Shown in pieces: positions 16,977 to 28,610 of a stretch of 64,000 nucleotides of DNA. The stretch is from Polyangiaceae bacterium. GTDB taxonomy: Bacteria; Myxococcota_A; Polyangia; Polyangiales; Polyangiaceae. The notes beneath the pieces are model-generated. The model saw only the letters and a program-made list of their open reading frames with translations, made no database searches and was not told the origin of the DNA. Made by a program: the position numbers and the translations under genes. Positions within the stretch are counted from its first letter, which is position 1. The number at the start of each line of letters is the position of its first letter. The stretch covers positions 744,001-808,000 of the forward strand of contig JAHBVX010000002.1 in assembly GCA_019637295.1 (NCBI GenBank), written 5' to 3'.

Positions 16977-17564
16977 ATGAGATCGACCAACACGATGTTC
17001 TGGATCGCCGCGGCGGTAGCCGCCGGCGTGGCTCTCCCCGCTGCGTGCAAGAAGAAGGAGCAGGAGGTCGCCTACCCGCCGCCGCAGCCCACGCCGGTGC
17101 AGGACGCGGCGCCACCTCCGCCGCCGCCGACCAACACCTCGCCGCTGCCCGGCGATGGTGGCCCTGTCGCGCTCGATACCATCACGCAGCAGACGCTGTT
17201 CGAGGTCGTCAAGCTCAAGGCCAAGAAGGACGCCAAGCTGATGAAGCCCCTCGGCGAGCCCTTCGGCGCGTCCCTGAGCGAGGGCGGCCGACTCGAACAA
17301 CAGATCATGATCGACCCCAAGAAGTGCATCGGTGTGATCGCGGTCGGGGGCGCGGGCATCGAGGAGGTGGACATCGAGATCCAGGCGCGCGCGCCGCTGC
17401 CGGGTCTGCCCGGCGCCACCGTCTCGGTGGACAACAGCACCGGGCGCGAGGCCGCCATCAGCCCCTGCTGGAACAACGCCTTCCCCGTCGGATTCCCTGC
17501 GTCGGTGGTGGTGAAGGCCACCCGCGGAACCGGCGCGATCCTGGCGCAGGTCTACGTGAAGTAG
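16977..17564 (+). CDS. Myxobacterial lipoprotein, paralogue B of a tandem pair
   Basis: A 195-residue lipoprotein: signal WIAAAVAAGVALPAAC with Cys24, again followed by KKKE, then a Pro/Gln-rich linker (residues 28-60). The C-terminal domain (AKKDAKLMKPLGEPFGASLSEGG, KKCIGVIAVGGAG, AILAQVYVK) parallels paralogue A, including two cysteines (CIGV and SPCW) positioned like CYTI and QCLR there, possibly a disulfide in both. The ATG at 16977 sits 7 bases after the previous stop and fits the signal peptide; the frame is open somewhat further upstream. Function unknown. Confidence 0.7.
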   Translation: MRSTNTMFWIAAAVAAGVALPAACKKKEQEVAYPPPQPTPVQDAAPPPPPPTNTSPLPGDGGPVALDTITQQTLFEVVKLKAKKDAKLMKPLGEPFGASLSEGGRLEQQIMIDPKKCIGVIAVGGAGIEEVDIEIQARAPLPGLPGATVSVDNSTGREAAISPCWNNAFPVGFPASVVVKATRGTGAILAQVYVK

Positions 17565-17597
17565 CAACTCGGCCGGACGCCGGGCCGAGCGGGGGGC

Positions 17598-18584
17598 ATG
17601 CCCGAGGTGCGCGTGCTCGAAGCCGGCCTGCTCCCACACCGTGTGCGTGATCTGCCCTCGCCGCCCGCGCGACTGTACCTGGTCGGCGAGCTGCCGGGGG
17701 GTCCCGCGGTGGCCATCGTGGGGACGCGCGACCCGACGACCGAGGCCGCGCGCTTCACGGAGCACCTCGCCGGAGCCCTCGCCCGCGAAGGGGTCACCAT
17801 CCTCAGCGGCGGTGCGAGCGGCATCGACAGCGCGGCTCACCTCGGAGCCCTCGACGCCGGCGGCGTCACCGTGGTCGTCGCGCCCTCCGGGTTCGAGCGC
17901 CCGTTCCCCAGCGAGAACCGAGACCTGTTTCGACGCGTCGTCGAGCACGGAGGAGCGTACCTCACCGCCGAGGCGCCCGACGCTCCCGCTGCGAGCTCGA
18001 AGTTCTTCCCGCGCAACTCCTACCTGGTGGCGCTCGCGGACGTCGTGGTCGTGGTGGAGGCGCCCTTTCGCAGCGGCGCACGCAACGCCGCCAAGTGGGC
18101 TCGCCGGCTCGGGCGCAAGCTGTTCGTGGTGCCGGGGGTGCCCTGGAATCCCCGCTCCCATGGCTGCGTGCTGGAGCTGCGCCTGGGCGCCGAGCCGCTG
18201 CTCACCCCGCGGGACGTGCTGCGGGCCCTGGCCGACCAGCGCCTGCACGGGCTCGGGCCCCGGGGGGACGGCGTCGTGGCCGACGCTCCGGACGCGCCGG
18301 CCCCGGACCCCCGCTGGCCCTCACGGGCGCGCCCGCCCCCGCGCGGGCAGGCGCGCTCGCCCGCCCGCGCCCGCGAGGCCCGGCCCGCGGCGGCTGGGCT
18401 GCAGATTGCGGCATCGGACCTCGACCGGGTCCGGCTCGCGGTCGTCGAGGGGGCGTCGCATCCCGACGCAATCGCAGGAAAAACCGGCTTACCGCTGCCC
18501 GAGGTGCAGCGGCTGGTCTTGACACTGGTGCTAGATGGGGTCTTAGTTCCCGACCCATCTGGACGGGTCAGGTACGTAAGATAG
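17598..18584 (+). CDS. dprA: DNA-processing protein DprA/Smf
   Basis: Loads RecA on incoming single-stranded DNA in natural transformation and protects it. The 328-residue product has the Rossmann-fold signature: AIVGTR (39-44), ILSGGASGIDSAAHLGALDAGG (69-89), a FPRNSYLVALADVVVVVEA segment and VVPGVPWNPRSHGCVLELRLGAEPLL. Residues about 225-275 form an Arg/Pro/Ala-rich linker. The last ~50 residues (DLDRVRLAVVEGASHPDAIAGKTGLPLPEVQRLV) match the DprA winged-helix domain. The N-terminal SAM-like domain of longer DprA proteins is absent. It is followed after 99 bases by topA, a common dprA-topA neighbourhood in bacteria, which supports the call. Confidence 0.9.
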   Translation: MPEVRVLEAGLLPHRVRDLPSPPARLYLVGELPGGPAVAIVGTRDPTTEAARFTEHLAGALAREGVTILSGGASGIDSAAHLGALDAGGVTVVVAPSGFERPFPSENRDLFRRVVEHGGAYLTAEAPDAPAASSKFFPRNSYLVALADVVVVVEAPFRSGARNAAKWARRLGRKLFVVPGVPWNPRSHGCVLELRLGAEPLLTPRDVLRALADQRLHGLGPRGDGVVADAPDAPAPDPRWPSRARPPPRGQARSPARAREARPAAAGLQIAASDLDRVRLAVVEGASHPDAIAGKTGLPLPEVQRLVLTLVLDGVLVPDPSGRVRYVR

Positions 18585-18643
18585 CGAATCTGTTAGTTTT
18601 TGGGCCATAGCTCGCCAACCCGCGGCTTGCCAGGCTCGCTCGC

Positions 18644-18664
18644 CCACCACAAGTGAGGTGGTGG
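18644..18664 (+). promoter_or_regulatory. Hairpin in the topA 5' leader
   Basis: CCACCAC (18644-18650) and GTGGTGG (18658-18664) are perfect inverted 7-mers with a 7-base loop, ending 19 bases before the topA ATG. No U-tract follows, so it is not a canonical terminator. It could affect topA translation or attenuation; that is inference. Confidence 0.45.
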
Positions 18665-18683
18665 AAAGGATAGACCAGGGGTC

Positions 18684-21148
<2,465 letters not shown>

Positions 21149-21149
<1 letters not shown>

Positions 21150-22519
21150 TGGCGACGGTCACCGTCGTCGGGGCGGGGCTCGCGGGCTCGGAGGCCGCGC
21201 TGACGCTGGCGGCACGCGGCATCTCGGTACGCCTGCTGGAGCAGAAGCCCAGAGCCCGCACCCCGGCGCAGTCCATGGACTCGCTGTGCGAGCTGGTGTG
21301 CAGCAACTCGCTGCGCGGCGCGGGGCTCACCAACGCCGTGGGCCTGCTCAAGGAGGAGATGCGGCGGCTCGGCTCCTTCGTGATGCGCGCGGCGGATCTC
21401 ACCCGCGTGCCCGCGGGTGGTGCGCTGGCGGTGGATCGCGAGCGCTTCAGCGCCACCATCACCGAGTGGTTGAGCTCGAACCCGCGCATCGAGCTGGTGT
21501 GCGAGGAGGTGCAGCGGGTTCCCGCCGCGCGACCCGCGGTCATCGCCACCGGTCCGCTGACCGCCGACGCGCTGGCGACGGATCTCGAAGCGTTGCTGGG
21601 CCGCGAGTCCCTGGCGTACTACGACGCCATCGCCCCCATCGTCAGCGCCGACAGCATCGACTGGGAGCGCGTGTTCTTCGCGTCACGCTACGACAAGGGC
21701 GAGAGCGAGGAAGAGCGGCGCGCGTACGTGAACTGTCCCCTCACGCGGGAGCAGTACCAGGCGTTCGTGGCCGAGCTCGTGGGGGCGCGGAAGGTGGAGC
21801 CCAAGCCCTTCGAGGACGTGCGCTACTTCGAGGGCTGCCTGCCCATCGAGGTGATGGCCGAGCGGGGCGACAGGACGCTGTCCTTCGGGCCCATGAAGCC
21901 CGTCGGGCTCACGGATCCGCGCACCGGTCGCTGGCCCTTCGCGGTGGTGCAGCTGCGCAAGGAGGACGAGGCCGGCACGGCGTACAACCTGGTCGGCTTC
22001 CAGACGCGCATGGCGCGGCCCGAGCAAGAGCGCATCTTTCGCACCATCCCCGGCCTCGAGCAGGCGGAGTTCTTGCGCCATGGCGCGGTCCATCGCAACA
22101 CGTTCCTGAACGCGCCGCGCTTGCTCGACTCGACCCAGCGCCTGCGCGACGCGGGTGAGCTGTACTTCGCGGGTCAGATCACCGGCACCGAGGGCTACGT
22201 GGAGAGCGCGGCCAGTGGCTGGCTCGCGGCGCACTTCCTCGCGGAGCGACTCGAGGGGCGTGAGCCCGAGCTGCCCCCGGCCACCACCGCGCACGGCGGC
22301 CTGCTGGCGCAGCTGCGCCGAAATCCAGAGGACTACCAGCCCTCCAACATCACCTTCTCGCACCTCGCTCCGTGGCAGGGCGACAGGCTCAAGAAGCGGG
22401 AGAAGTATCAGGCGATGGCGGAGCGAGCGCTGGGGGATCTGGCGAGCTGGCGCTCACATCAAGCGTGCGATGATGGCGTCGGCGTGCAGCCAGTGCTCGC
22501 TCGGGATGGCGTAGCCTGA
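21149..22519 (+). CDS. trmFO: tRNA m5U54 methyltransferase, folate/FAD-dependent
   Basis: Makes ribothymidine at position 54 of tRNA using methylene-tetrahydrofolate and FADH2. The 456-residue product begins with the FAD motif [19 protein letters not shown], then the family signatures CSNSLRG and [12 protein letters not shown]. The [15 protein letters not shown] segment carries the conserved catalytic cysteine; [18 protein letters not shown] and NITF follow in the FAD domain. The last ~20 residues (after DLASWRSH) lie in DNA antisense to the end of hemW and look unconstrained, so the coding end may be a recent read-through into that gene. Coupled to topA by a TGATG overlap; the topA-trmFO pair occurs elsewhere. 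Confidence 0.94.
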
Positions 22520-23614
22520 GCCCACCCGGCCGAGCTGACCCCGCCGCAGCAGGTCGTCGCGCGCGCTCTGTCGCTCCGCGGGCCACGGGTTGACGCCGAG
22601 CGCGCTGGCCTGGGCCTCGACGTCCACGCCCTCCGCCAGGCGCAAGCCGAGCAGGATGCGTTCGGAGAGCGCGGTCTCGGCGGGGATTGGCTCGAGCTCG
22701 CGCACCAGCTCGTGCTGCCGCCAGGGGTCCACCCGTGTCCACGCCTCGGCGGCGAGATATCGCTCGGGAACCACGCCGTTGCGGTAGCGCAGGCGCGCCC
22801 CGTCGAGCACTACCGTGCCCCACGCGCCGACGCCGAGGCCGAGGTACTCACCCCCGCGCCAGACGCCCACGTTGTGCCGGGCGACGTGACCGTCCCGCGC
22901 GTAGTTGGAGATCTCGTAGTGCCGAAAGCCCCGCTCGCGGAGCGCCTCTTCCACGCCGAGGTAACCGTCCGCCACCGCGTCGTCCGTGGCCAAGGGCAAG
23001 CGTCCCTTGCGGGCGAGCTGTCCGAACTGCGTGCCCGGCTCGATGGTGAGGGCGTAGGCGGATAGGTGGGTGACGCCGAGATCGGCGATGGTCGCCGCCT
23101 CGTCCTGGGCTTGCCTCGGGCTCTGGCCAGGAACGCCGAAGATGAGATCGGCGCTCACTCGCTCGGGTCCGCTGCGAACGGCGGCGCGCACGGCCGACAG
23201 CCCTCCCTGTGGATCATGGAGGCGACCGAGGAACTTCAGACGGTCCGCGTCGAGGCCCTGAACGCCTACGCTCAAGCGAGTGGCGCCGGCATCGCGCAGC
23301 GCTGCTGCCCGTCCGTCGTCCAGGCTCGTGGGGTTGCACTCGACGGTCACTTCGAGGTCCGGCGCCACCTCGAATCGAGCGCGGATCGCCGCGAGCACCC
23401 GGCCGAGCGCGCTGGGCTGCCACAGCGAGGGGGTACCTCCGCCGAAGAACACGCTGCCGAGCCGGCGCTGCCCGAGCACCTCGACGCGGCGCTCGAGCTC
23501 GGCGATGACCGCGCTCGCGTAGGCCTGGTGGGGTATGTCCGCGCGGTCCGCCGCCACGCTGAGGAAGTCGCAGTAGGGACACTTCGCCAGGCACCACGGG
23601 AAGTGGACGTACAC
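22454..23614 (-). CDS. hemW: Radical SAM heme chaperone HemW
   Basis: Coproporphyrinogen oxidase-like radical SAM protein, now regarded as a heme chaperone. The N-terminus reads [16 protein letters not shown], giving the 4Fe-4S CxxxCxxC at Cys8/Cys12/Cys15 (GTG numbering). [17 protein letters not shown] and RLSVGVQG follow, and HYEISNYAR with [18 protein letters not shown] complete the HemW pattern; the C-terminal HemN domain is present. The GTG at 23614 gives 386 residues but has no Shine-Dalgarno. A CTG at 23647, in frame, has AGGGAGG six bases upstream and would give 397 residues starting [18 protein letters not shown], more like family N-termini. The 3' end overlaps trmFO by 66 bases. Confidence 0.92.
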   Translation of the reverse strand: MYVHFPWCLAKCPYCDFLSVAADRADIPHQAYASAVIAELERRVEVLGQRRLGSVFFGGGTPSLWQPSALGRVLAAIRARFEVAPDLEVTVECNPTSLDDGRAAALRDAGATRLSVGVQGLDADRLKFLGRLHDPQGGLSAVRAAVRSGPERVSADLIFGVPGQSPRQAQDEAATIADLGVTHLSAYALTIEPGTQFGQLARKGRLPLATDDAVADGYLGVEEALRERGFRHYEISNYARDGHVARHNVGVWRGGEYLGLGVGAWGTVVLDGARLRYRNGVVPERYLAAEAWTRVDPWRQHELVRELEPIPAETALSERILLGLRLAEGVDVEAQASALGVNPWPAERQSARDDLLRRGQLGRVGSGYAIPSEHWLHADAIIARLM

Positions 23615-23644
23615 GGCGAGGTCACCCGCCCGCGGCGGCGCGCT

Positions 23645-23660
23645 CAGCCGTCGCCTCCCT
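23645..23660 (-). promoter_or_regulatory. hemW: Strong Shine-Dalgarno suggesting a CTG start for hemW
   Basis: On the minus strand AGGGAGG (23660-23654) stands six bases before an in-frame CTG (23647-23645). The annotated-style GTG at 23614 lacks any Shine-Dalgarno. This implies either a rare CTG start or a lost ATG/GTG at that codon. Confidence 0.5.
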
Positions 23661-23778
23661 TCGGCGTTGCGCTGCGGGCAATGCCCGGACTTATCGAAGT
23701 GGTCCCCCGGCGGCTTTGCTGAAGCAGGGGCCCGGTGTTAGATTCCCTAGGCCGGCGAACTCCGGCCCGAAATCCCCG

Positions 23779-25941
23779 ATGCTTTCTGCTGAACAGCTCG
23801 TTCAAAAGATCCACAGCTACCAACCCAGCGCCGACGCCGATCTGATTCGCCGAGCCTACCACTACTCCGAGTGGGCGCACCGCGAACAACAGCGCAAGAG
23901 CGGGGATCCGTATTTCATCCATCCCGCGAGCGTGGCCGAGATCATCTCGGACCTCAGGCTCGACACCGCCAGCGTGTGCGCGGGGCTCTTGCACGACGTG
24001 GTCGAGGACACGCCCAGCACGCTGCAGGACATCAGCCGCGACTTTGGCGAGGAGATCGCGGAGATCGTCGACGGGGTGACCAAGCTCGGCAAGATCAACT
24101 TCACCAGCAAGGAAGATCGCCAGGCCGAGAGCTTTCGCAAGATGGTCGTCGCCATGGCCAAAGACCTGCGGGTCTTGCTGGTCAAGCTCTGCGATCGGCT
24201 GGACAACATGCGCACCCTCGAGCACATGAAGCCCGACAGTCAGGAGCGCATCGCCCGGGAGACGCTCGAGATCTACGCGCCGCTCGCCAACCGCCTGGGC
24301 ATCCAGCGCATCAAGAGTGAACTGGAAGATCTCTCGTTCAGGTACGTGGACCCGGACGGATACAAGGAGATCGTCAGCAAGCTCACCAAGAGCCGCAAGG
24401 AGCGGGAGCGCTACATCGAGGGCGTGGTGCGGACGATCACCAGTCGGTTGGCCGAGGCGGGCTTCGCCGCGGACGTGGCCGGGCGCGCCAAGCACGTCTA
24501 CTCCGTGCATCGGAAGATGAAGTCGCAGCAGTGCGACTTCGAGCAAGTGTTCGACGTCATCGCGTTTCGGATCTGCGTAGAGAGCGTGAGCGACTGTTAC
24601 GCGGTGTTGGGGGTCATTCACTCGCGCTGGACGCCGGTGCCCGGGCGGTTCAAGGACTACATCGCGCTGCCCAAGCCGAACATGTATCAGTCGCTGCACA
24701 CCACGGTGATCGGACCAGGGCGGCAGCGCATCGAGATCCAGATCCGCACGCACGACATGAATCGCGTGGCCGAGCATGGCGTCGCCGCGCACTGGAAGTA
24801 CAAGGAGCGCATTAGCGGCGGCGTGGCCCCGGAAGACGCCGAGAAGTTCGGCTGGCTCAAGGAGCTGGCGGACTTTCAGCGCAACCTCAAGGATCCAGCG
24901 GAGTTCCTGGAGAGCGTGAAGATCGATCTGTTCCCGGACGAGATCTACGTGTTCACGCCGAAGGGTGATCTGCGCGTGTTTCCGCGGGGCTCCACCCCCA
25001 TCGATTTCGCCTACTCGGTGCATTCGGACGTGGGCGACCGCTGCTCCGGCGCGCGGGCCAACGGGCAGATCGTACCCCTGCGCTACAAGATGCGCTCCGG
25101 CGACGTGCTCGAGGTGATGACCTCGCCCCAGCAGCACCCCAGCAAGGACTGGCTCGACTTCGCGGTCAGCGGTCGGGCACGCGGTCGGATCCGAGCGTAC
25201 CTGCGGCAAGAGCAGCGGACCAAGAGCATCAACCTGGGTCGCGAGTTGATGGAGGCTGACCTTCGCCAGAAGGGCATGAGCTACGCCAAGCTGAGCAAGA
25301 ACGAGGAGGAGCTGAAGCGGCTCTTCGAGGCGCACCGCTTCGGCACCTGGGAAGAGCTGCTGCTCGCGGTCGGCTACGGCAAGCTGCGCGCGGACGACGT
25401 GATCAAGACCCTCCGCTCCAGGGAGCCGGATGCGGTCGAGCCGCCGAAGGAGCTGAAGCCCGGTCGCATCGAGCAAATCGTGCGCAAGGTCACGGGCCGG
25501 GACCACAGCGGCATCAAAGTCAGCGGCATCGACGACGTGCTCGTGCGCTACGCGAAGTGCTGCAACCCCTTGCCCGGGGACGCGATCATCGGCTTCATCA
25601 CCCGCGGACGAGGCGTGACCGTGCACCGCCGCGAGTGCGCGAAGGCCTTCGACAGCGCCGACCCAGAGCGCCGCATCGAGGTCTCCTGGGACAGCCGCGC
25701 CAAGGTCAATCGTCCGGTGCAGCTCAAGGTCACCACCGCGAACAAGCCCGGCATATTGGCGACCGTGAGCCAGACCTTCAGCGCGCAGAAGATCAACATC
25801 AGCGAGGCGAACTGCCGGGCCAGCGACGACGGGCGGGCCTGCAACGTGTTCACCTTCACGGTGGCGGACATTGGCCAGCTCAAGACCGTGATGAAGGCGC
25901 TCGCGAAGGTCAGCGGGGTAGTGGACGTGGAGCGGGTTTGA
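23779..25941 (+). CDS. rel: Bifunctional (p)ppGpp synthetase/hydrolase
   Basis: Stringent-response enzyme that makes and degrades (p)ppGpp. The 720-residue product has the RSH order: HD hydrolase (GDPYFIHPASVAEI; LHDVVEDT with His72-Asp73), synthetase (KSQQCDFEQVFDVIAFRI; GRFKDYIALPKPNMYQSLHTT), TGS (DEIYVFTPKGDLRVFPRGSTPIDFAYSVHSDVG), a helical segment, the zinc-finger/conserved-Cys region YAKCCNPLPGD, and a C-terminal ACT domain. The intact HDxxED motif and RFKD in the synthetase fit a bifunctional Rel/SpoT rather than a synthase-only RelA. The ATG at 23779 (MLSAEQLVQ) is the family-like start; the frame is open from 23716. It is divergent from hemW. Confidence 0.96.
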   Translation: MLSAEQLVQKIHSYQPSADADLIRRAYHYSEWAHREQQRKSGDPYFIHPASVAEIISDLRLDTASVCAGLLHDVVEDTPSTLQDISRDFGEEIAEIVDGVTKLGKINFTSKEDRQAESFRKMVVAMAKDLRVLLVKLCDRLDNMRTLEHMKPDSQERIARETLEIYAPLANRLGIQRIKSELEDLSFRYVDPDGYKEIVSKLTKSRKERERYIEGVVRTITSRLAEAGFAADVAGRAKHVYSVHRKMKSQQCDFEQVFDVIAFRICVESVSDCYAVLGVIHSRWTPVPGRFKDYIALPKPNMYQSLHTTVIGPGRQRIEIQIRTHDMNRVAEHGVAAHWKYKERISGGVAPEDAEKFGWLKELADFQRNLKDPAEFLESVKIDLFPDEIYVFTPKGDLRVFPRGSTPIDFAYSVHSDVGDRCSGARANGQIVPLRYKMRSGDVLEVMTSPQQHPSKDWLDFAVSGRARGRIRAYLRQEQRTKSINLGRELMEADLRQKGMSYAKLSKNEEELKRLFEAHRFGTWEELLLAVGYGKLRADDVIKTLRSREPDAVEPPKELKPGRIEQIVRKVTGRDHSGIKVSGIDDVLVRYAKCCNPLPGDAIIGFITRGRGVTVHRRECAKAFDSADPERRIEVSWDSRAKVNRPVQLKVTTANKPGILATVSQTFSAQKINISEANCRASDDGRACNVFTFTVADIGQLKTVMKALAKVSGVVDVERV

Positions 25942-26039
25942 GGGTTTCGCGGAATTTCGGCGCGCTGCGTTGCGCCGGGGCTCGGGCTCTGGGACACTAG
26001 CGGCGTGGACTTGGCGGCGAAGTTGCGGGAGTGCTCACG

Positions 26040-27803
26040 ATGCGGCGACTGATCTGGGGCGTGCTGGTGAGTGTGCCCTTGGCGGTCGCGGTCGGAGCTT
26101 GCGCCACTGGCGGCACCGACACGGGCTCTCTGCCGGGAGGCGGCGGGCTGGGTGCGACCGGAGGCGGCAGCGGCTTCGGAGGCATCAGCCCCGATGGGGG
26201 CGGCGGGTTTCCGGGACAGTGTGAGACCGGCGCCACCCGAGTCTGCTACGCAGGGCCACCGAGCACGGACGGGGTGGGGAAGTGCAAGAGCGGGACCGAG
26301 TCTTGCGTGAACGGCACGTGGGGCGGCTGTCAAGGGGAGGTGCTGCCCAGCGCGGAGACCTGCAACGGCGAGGACGACGACTGTAACGGCCTAGTGGACG
26401 AGGACCAGGGCAGCACGAGCTGCGGCCAGGGTGCGTGTCAGGTCACCGTGGAGAACTGCGTCGCGGGAGTGCCGCAGACCTGCACGCCGCTGTCGGGCGG
26501 AGCCGAGCTGTGCGACGGACTCGACAACAACTGCGACGGTCAGGTGGACGAAGGCTGCAGTTGTCAGGACGGGCAAGAGCAGGACTGCTACACGGGCTCC
26601 GCGGCGACGAAGGGCGTGGGGCAGTGCAAGGTCGGCAAGCAGCTGTGCGCAAACGGCGCGTGGGGCAGCTGTCAGGGGCAGGTGCTCCCGGCCAGCGAGA
26701 TCTGCGACGGTCTCGACAACGACTGTGACGGAACGCCCGATCAGGGCAACCCTGGCAGTGGGCAGACGTGCGAGTCGGGCAAGCAGGGCGAGTGCAAGAA
26801 CGGCATGACCGCCTGCGTCAGCGGCGTGGTGGTGTGCAACCAGGTGGTGTTCCCGCAGCCCGAGATCTGCGACGGCAAGGACAACGACTGCGACGGCGAG
26901 ACCGACGAGGGCAACCCCGGCGGAGGGAGTGGCTGCAACACCGGAGCTCCGGGCGCCTGCGCTCAAGGCACCACCGCGTGCCAGAACGGCGCCGTGTCCT
27001 GTCAGCAAACCGTGCAGCCGCAGCCGGAGACCTGCGACGGTATCGACAACAACTGCAACGGCACCGTGGACGAGGGGTGCAACTGCCTCAACGGCTCCAC
27101 TCAGGCCTGCTACACCGGCGCGGCGGGCACCCAAGGGGTAGGCGTGTGCAAGGGCGGCAACCAGACCTGCACGAACGGCAACTGGGGCAGCTGCATCGGT
27201 CAGGTGACGCCCTCCATCGAGGCGTGCGACAACCTGGACAACAACTGCAACGGCCAGGTGGACGAAGGCAACCCGGGTGGAGGCGCGGGCTGCAGCACCG
27301 GCGCCCCTGGCATCTGCGGACCGGGCACCACCCTCTGCCAGAACGGCGCGTACATTTGCACCCCCAATCAGAGCGCTGCGCCGTCCGAGATCTGTGGCAA
27401 CGGGCTCGACGACAACTGCAACGGCCAGGTCGACGAAGGCTGCGCGGTGGGCTGCTCGCACGACAAGTGCGTGACCGGGGCCCCGTTGGTGTCGGGTTGC
27501 GAAGCCTGCGTCACCCAGATCTGCGCGGTGGATCCGTTCTGCTGCAACACCAGCTGGGACAGCATTTGTGTGGGCGAGGTGCGCACGGTGTGCAACAGCC
27601 TCAAGTGCAACGACTCGCGCGGGCTGTGCCCCCACACCCACTGCACCACGGGCTCGGCGTTCTTCAACGGCTGCGACAACCCACCCGTGAGCCCGAGCTG
27701 CGCTACCGCCATCTGCGCCCAAGACTCGTATTGCTGCGCCTTTGGCTGGGACACGCTGTGCGTCAACGCCATCCCCGCCGTGTGCGGCAAGAACTGTAAC
27801 TGA
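26040..27803 (+). CDS. MopE-like Cys-rich lipoprotein with seven DxDNDCDG-type repeats
   Basis: A 587-residue predicted lipoprotein (signal ending VGAC, Cys21) with a Gly/Ser-rich linker. It then carries seven copies of a calcium-loop-like repeat around (D/N)GxD(N/D)(N/D)C(D/N)GxxDE, each within a Cys-rich block containing GACxxGxxxCxxG. Such repeats are known from MopE and many myxobacterial secreted proteins and are thought to bind metal. The C-terminus has two copies of a different Cys-rich module: CSHDKCVTG...DPFCCNTSWDSICVGEV and CPHTHCTTG...DSYCCAFGWDTLCVNAI. Start ATG at 26040 has GGGAG upstream. Probably an outer-membrane or surface protein stabilised by disulfides. Converges on the next gene with 3 bases between stops. 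Confidence 0.8.
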   Translation: MRRLIWGVLVSVPLAVAVGACATGGTDTGSLPGGGGLGATGGGSGFGGISPDGGGGFPGQCETGATRVCYAGPPSTDGVGKCKSGTESCVNGTWGGCQGEVLPSAETCNGEDDDCNGLVDEDQGSTSCGQGACQVTVENCVAGVPQTCTPLSGGAELCDGLDNNCDGQVDEGCSCQDGQEQDCYTGSAATKGVGQCKVGKQLCANGAWGSCQGQVLPASEICDGLDNDCDGTPDQGNPGSGQTCESGKQGECKNGMTACVSGVVVCNQVVFPQPEICDGKDNDCDGETDEGNPGGGSGCNTGAPGACAQGTTACQNGAVSCQQTVQPQPETCDGIDNNCNGTVDEGCNCLNGSTQACYTGAAGTQGVGVCKGGNQTCTNGNWGSCIGQVTPSIEACDNLDNNCNGQVDEGNPGGGAGCSTGAPGICGPGTTLCQNGAYICTPNQSAAPSEICGNGLDDNCNGQVDEGCAVGCSHDKCVTGAPLVSGCEACVTQICAVDPFCCNTSWDSICVGEVRTVCNSLKCNDSRGLCPHTHCTTGSAFFNGCDNPPVSPSCATAICAQDSYCCAFGWDTLCVNAIPAVCGKNCN

Positions 27804-27806
27804 GCC

Positions 27807-28610
27807 TCACGCCCGTGGCGCCAGCCACGCCAGCATTCGCGCCGAGAGCTCGCCCCAGATCAGCGCGGCGAGCACCCACCAGAGCGCGATCCACAGCGGC
27901 ACGCCGAAGAGCCAGCCCAGGTGATAGGCGTGCAGGTTGCCCACCCGGATGTAGAGCACCTCGACCGCCGGGCCCAGGGAGGCGAAGGCGACGAGGACCC
28001 ACAGGCGCCGGCGCTCCGGTCGGAGCAGCAGCAGACAGACGGCGATGGCCAGGGCGAAGGGCAGCCAGGACCAGAGCGGATCGAGGTAGGTGCGATAGAT
28101 GGCCTGGCGCGTCGCGAGCACGACCGCGAGCATGAGCCCGACCCGCAGGAGCACCCCTCCGGGCAGCGGTCGGCGCAGCACCAGCGCGTCGCGCGCGGCG
28201 GGGACGGCGAGCCGCGTCCAGCGGAACAGCGACGAGACGTAGCGGAGGATCAAGCCCCAGTACAGCAGCATCCACAGCGGAATGAGCGACAGCTCCGGGA
28301 GCTCGACGGGCACCGTGTAGTCGTAGATGCGGTGGCGGGTGACGCTGTTCCAGTCGTTGACCGCGCCGAGCAGGGTGCAGACGGCGAAGAACAGCCCCTC
28401 CTGGCGGAGCGACAGATCGCGCTCGGTGGCGGGCAGCTTCGCGAACAAGGCCAGCCGTCCGACCAGGATGCCCAGGGTGATGAGGGTCATGGTCGCCAGC
28501 TGCTGTGAGAAGGCGCAGATGGCCACGCTCGAGAGCGCCACGCAGGCGCTGTCCAAGAGGAACTGACGATCGCCGACCGACGGCGCACGCGCGGCGCTCG
28601 AACGCGTCAC
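27807..28610 (-). CDS. Integral membrane protein, uncharacterised
   Basis: A 267-residue inner-membrane protein with about seven or eight hydrophobic segments: SACVALSSVAICAF, TLITLGILVGRLALF, LFFAVCTLLGAV, LIPLWMLLYWGLIL, VGLMLAVVLA, LPFALAIAVCLLLL, LWVLVAFASLGPAV and IALWWVLAALIW. The pattern GPAVEVLYIRVGNLHAYHLGWLFGVPLWIALWW resembles predicted carotenoid- or isoprenoid-linked membrane proteins with a GxLxE(x)n PLWxP motif, but I cannot name the family. The GTG at 28610 overlaps the TGA of the radical SAM gene (GTGA), so translation is coupled; the frame is open further upstream but that part lies inside the SAM gene. Third gene of the TetR-controlled operon. Confidence 0.7.
   Translation of the reverse strand: MTRSSAARAPSVGDRQFLLDSACVALSSVAICAFSQQLATMTLITLGILVGRLALFAKLPATERDLSLRQEGLFFAVCTLLGAVNDWNSVTRHRIYDYTVPVELPELSLIPLWMLLYWGLILRYVSSLFRWTRLAVPAARDALVLRRPLPGGVLLRVGLMLAVVLATRQAIYRTYLDPLWSWLPFALAIAVCLLLLRPERRRLWVLVAFASLGPAVEVLYIRVGNLHAYHLGWLFGVPLWIALWWVLAALIWGELSARMLAWLAPRA

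Noticed and set aside
23716-23778. Upstream extension of rel reading GPGVRFPRPA, resembling the translated 3' end of a tRNA gene
   Set aside because: No GTTCGA T-loop or matching acceptor stem can be folded; the conserved Rel start is the ATG at 23779.
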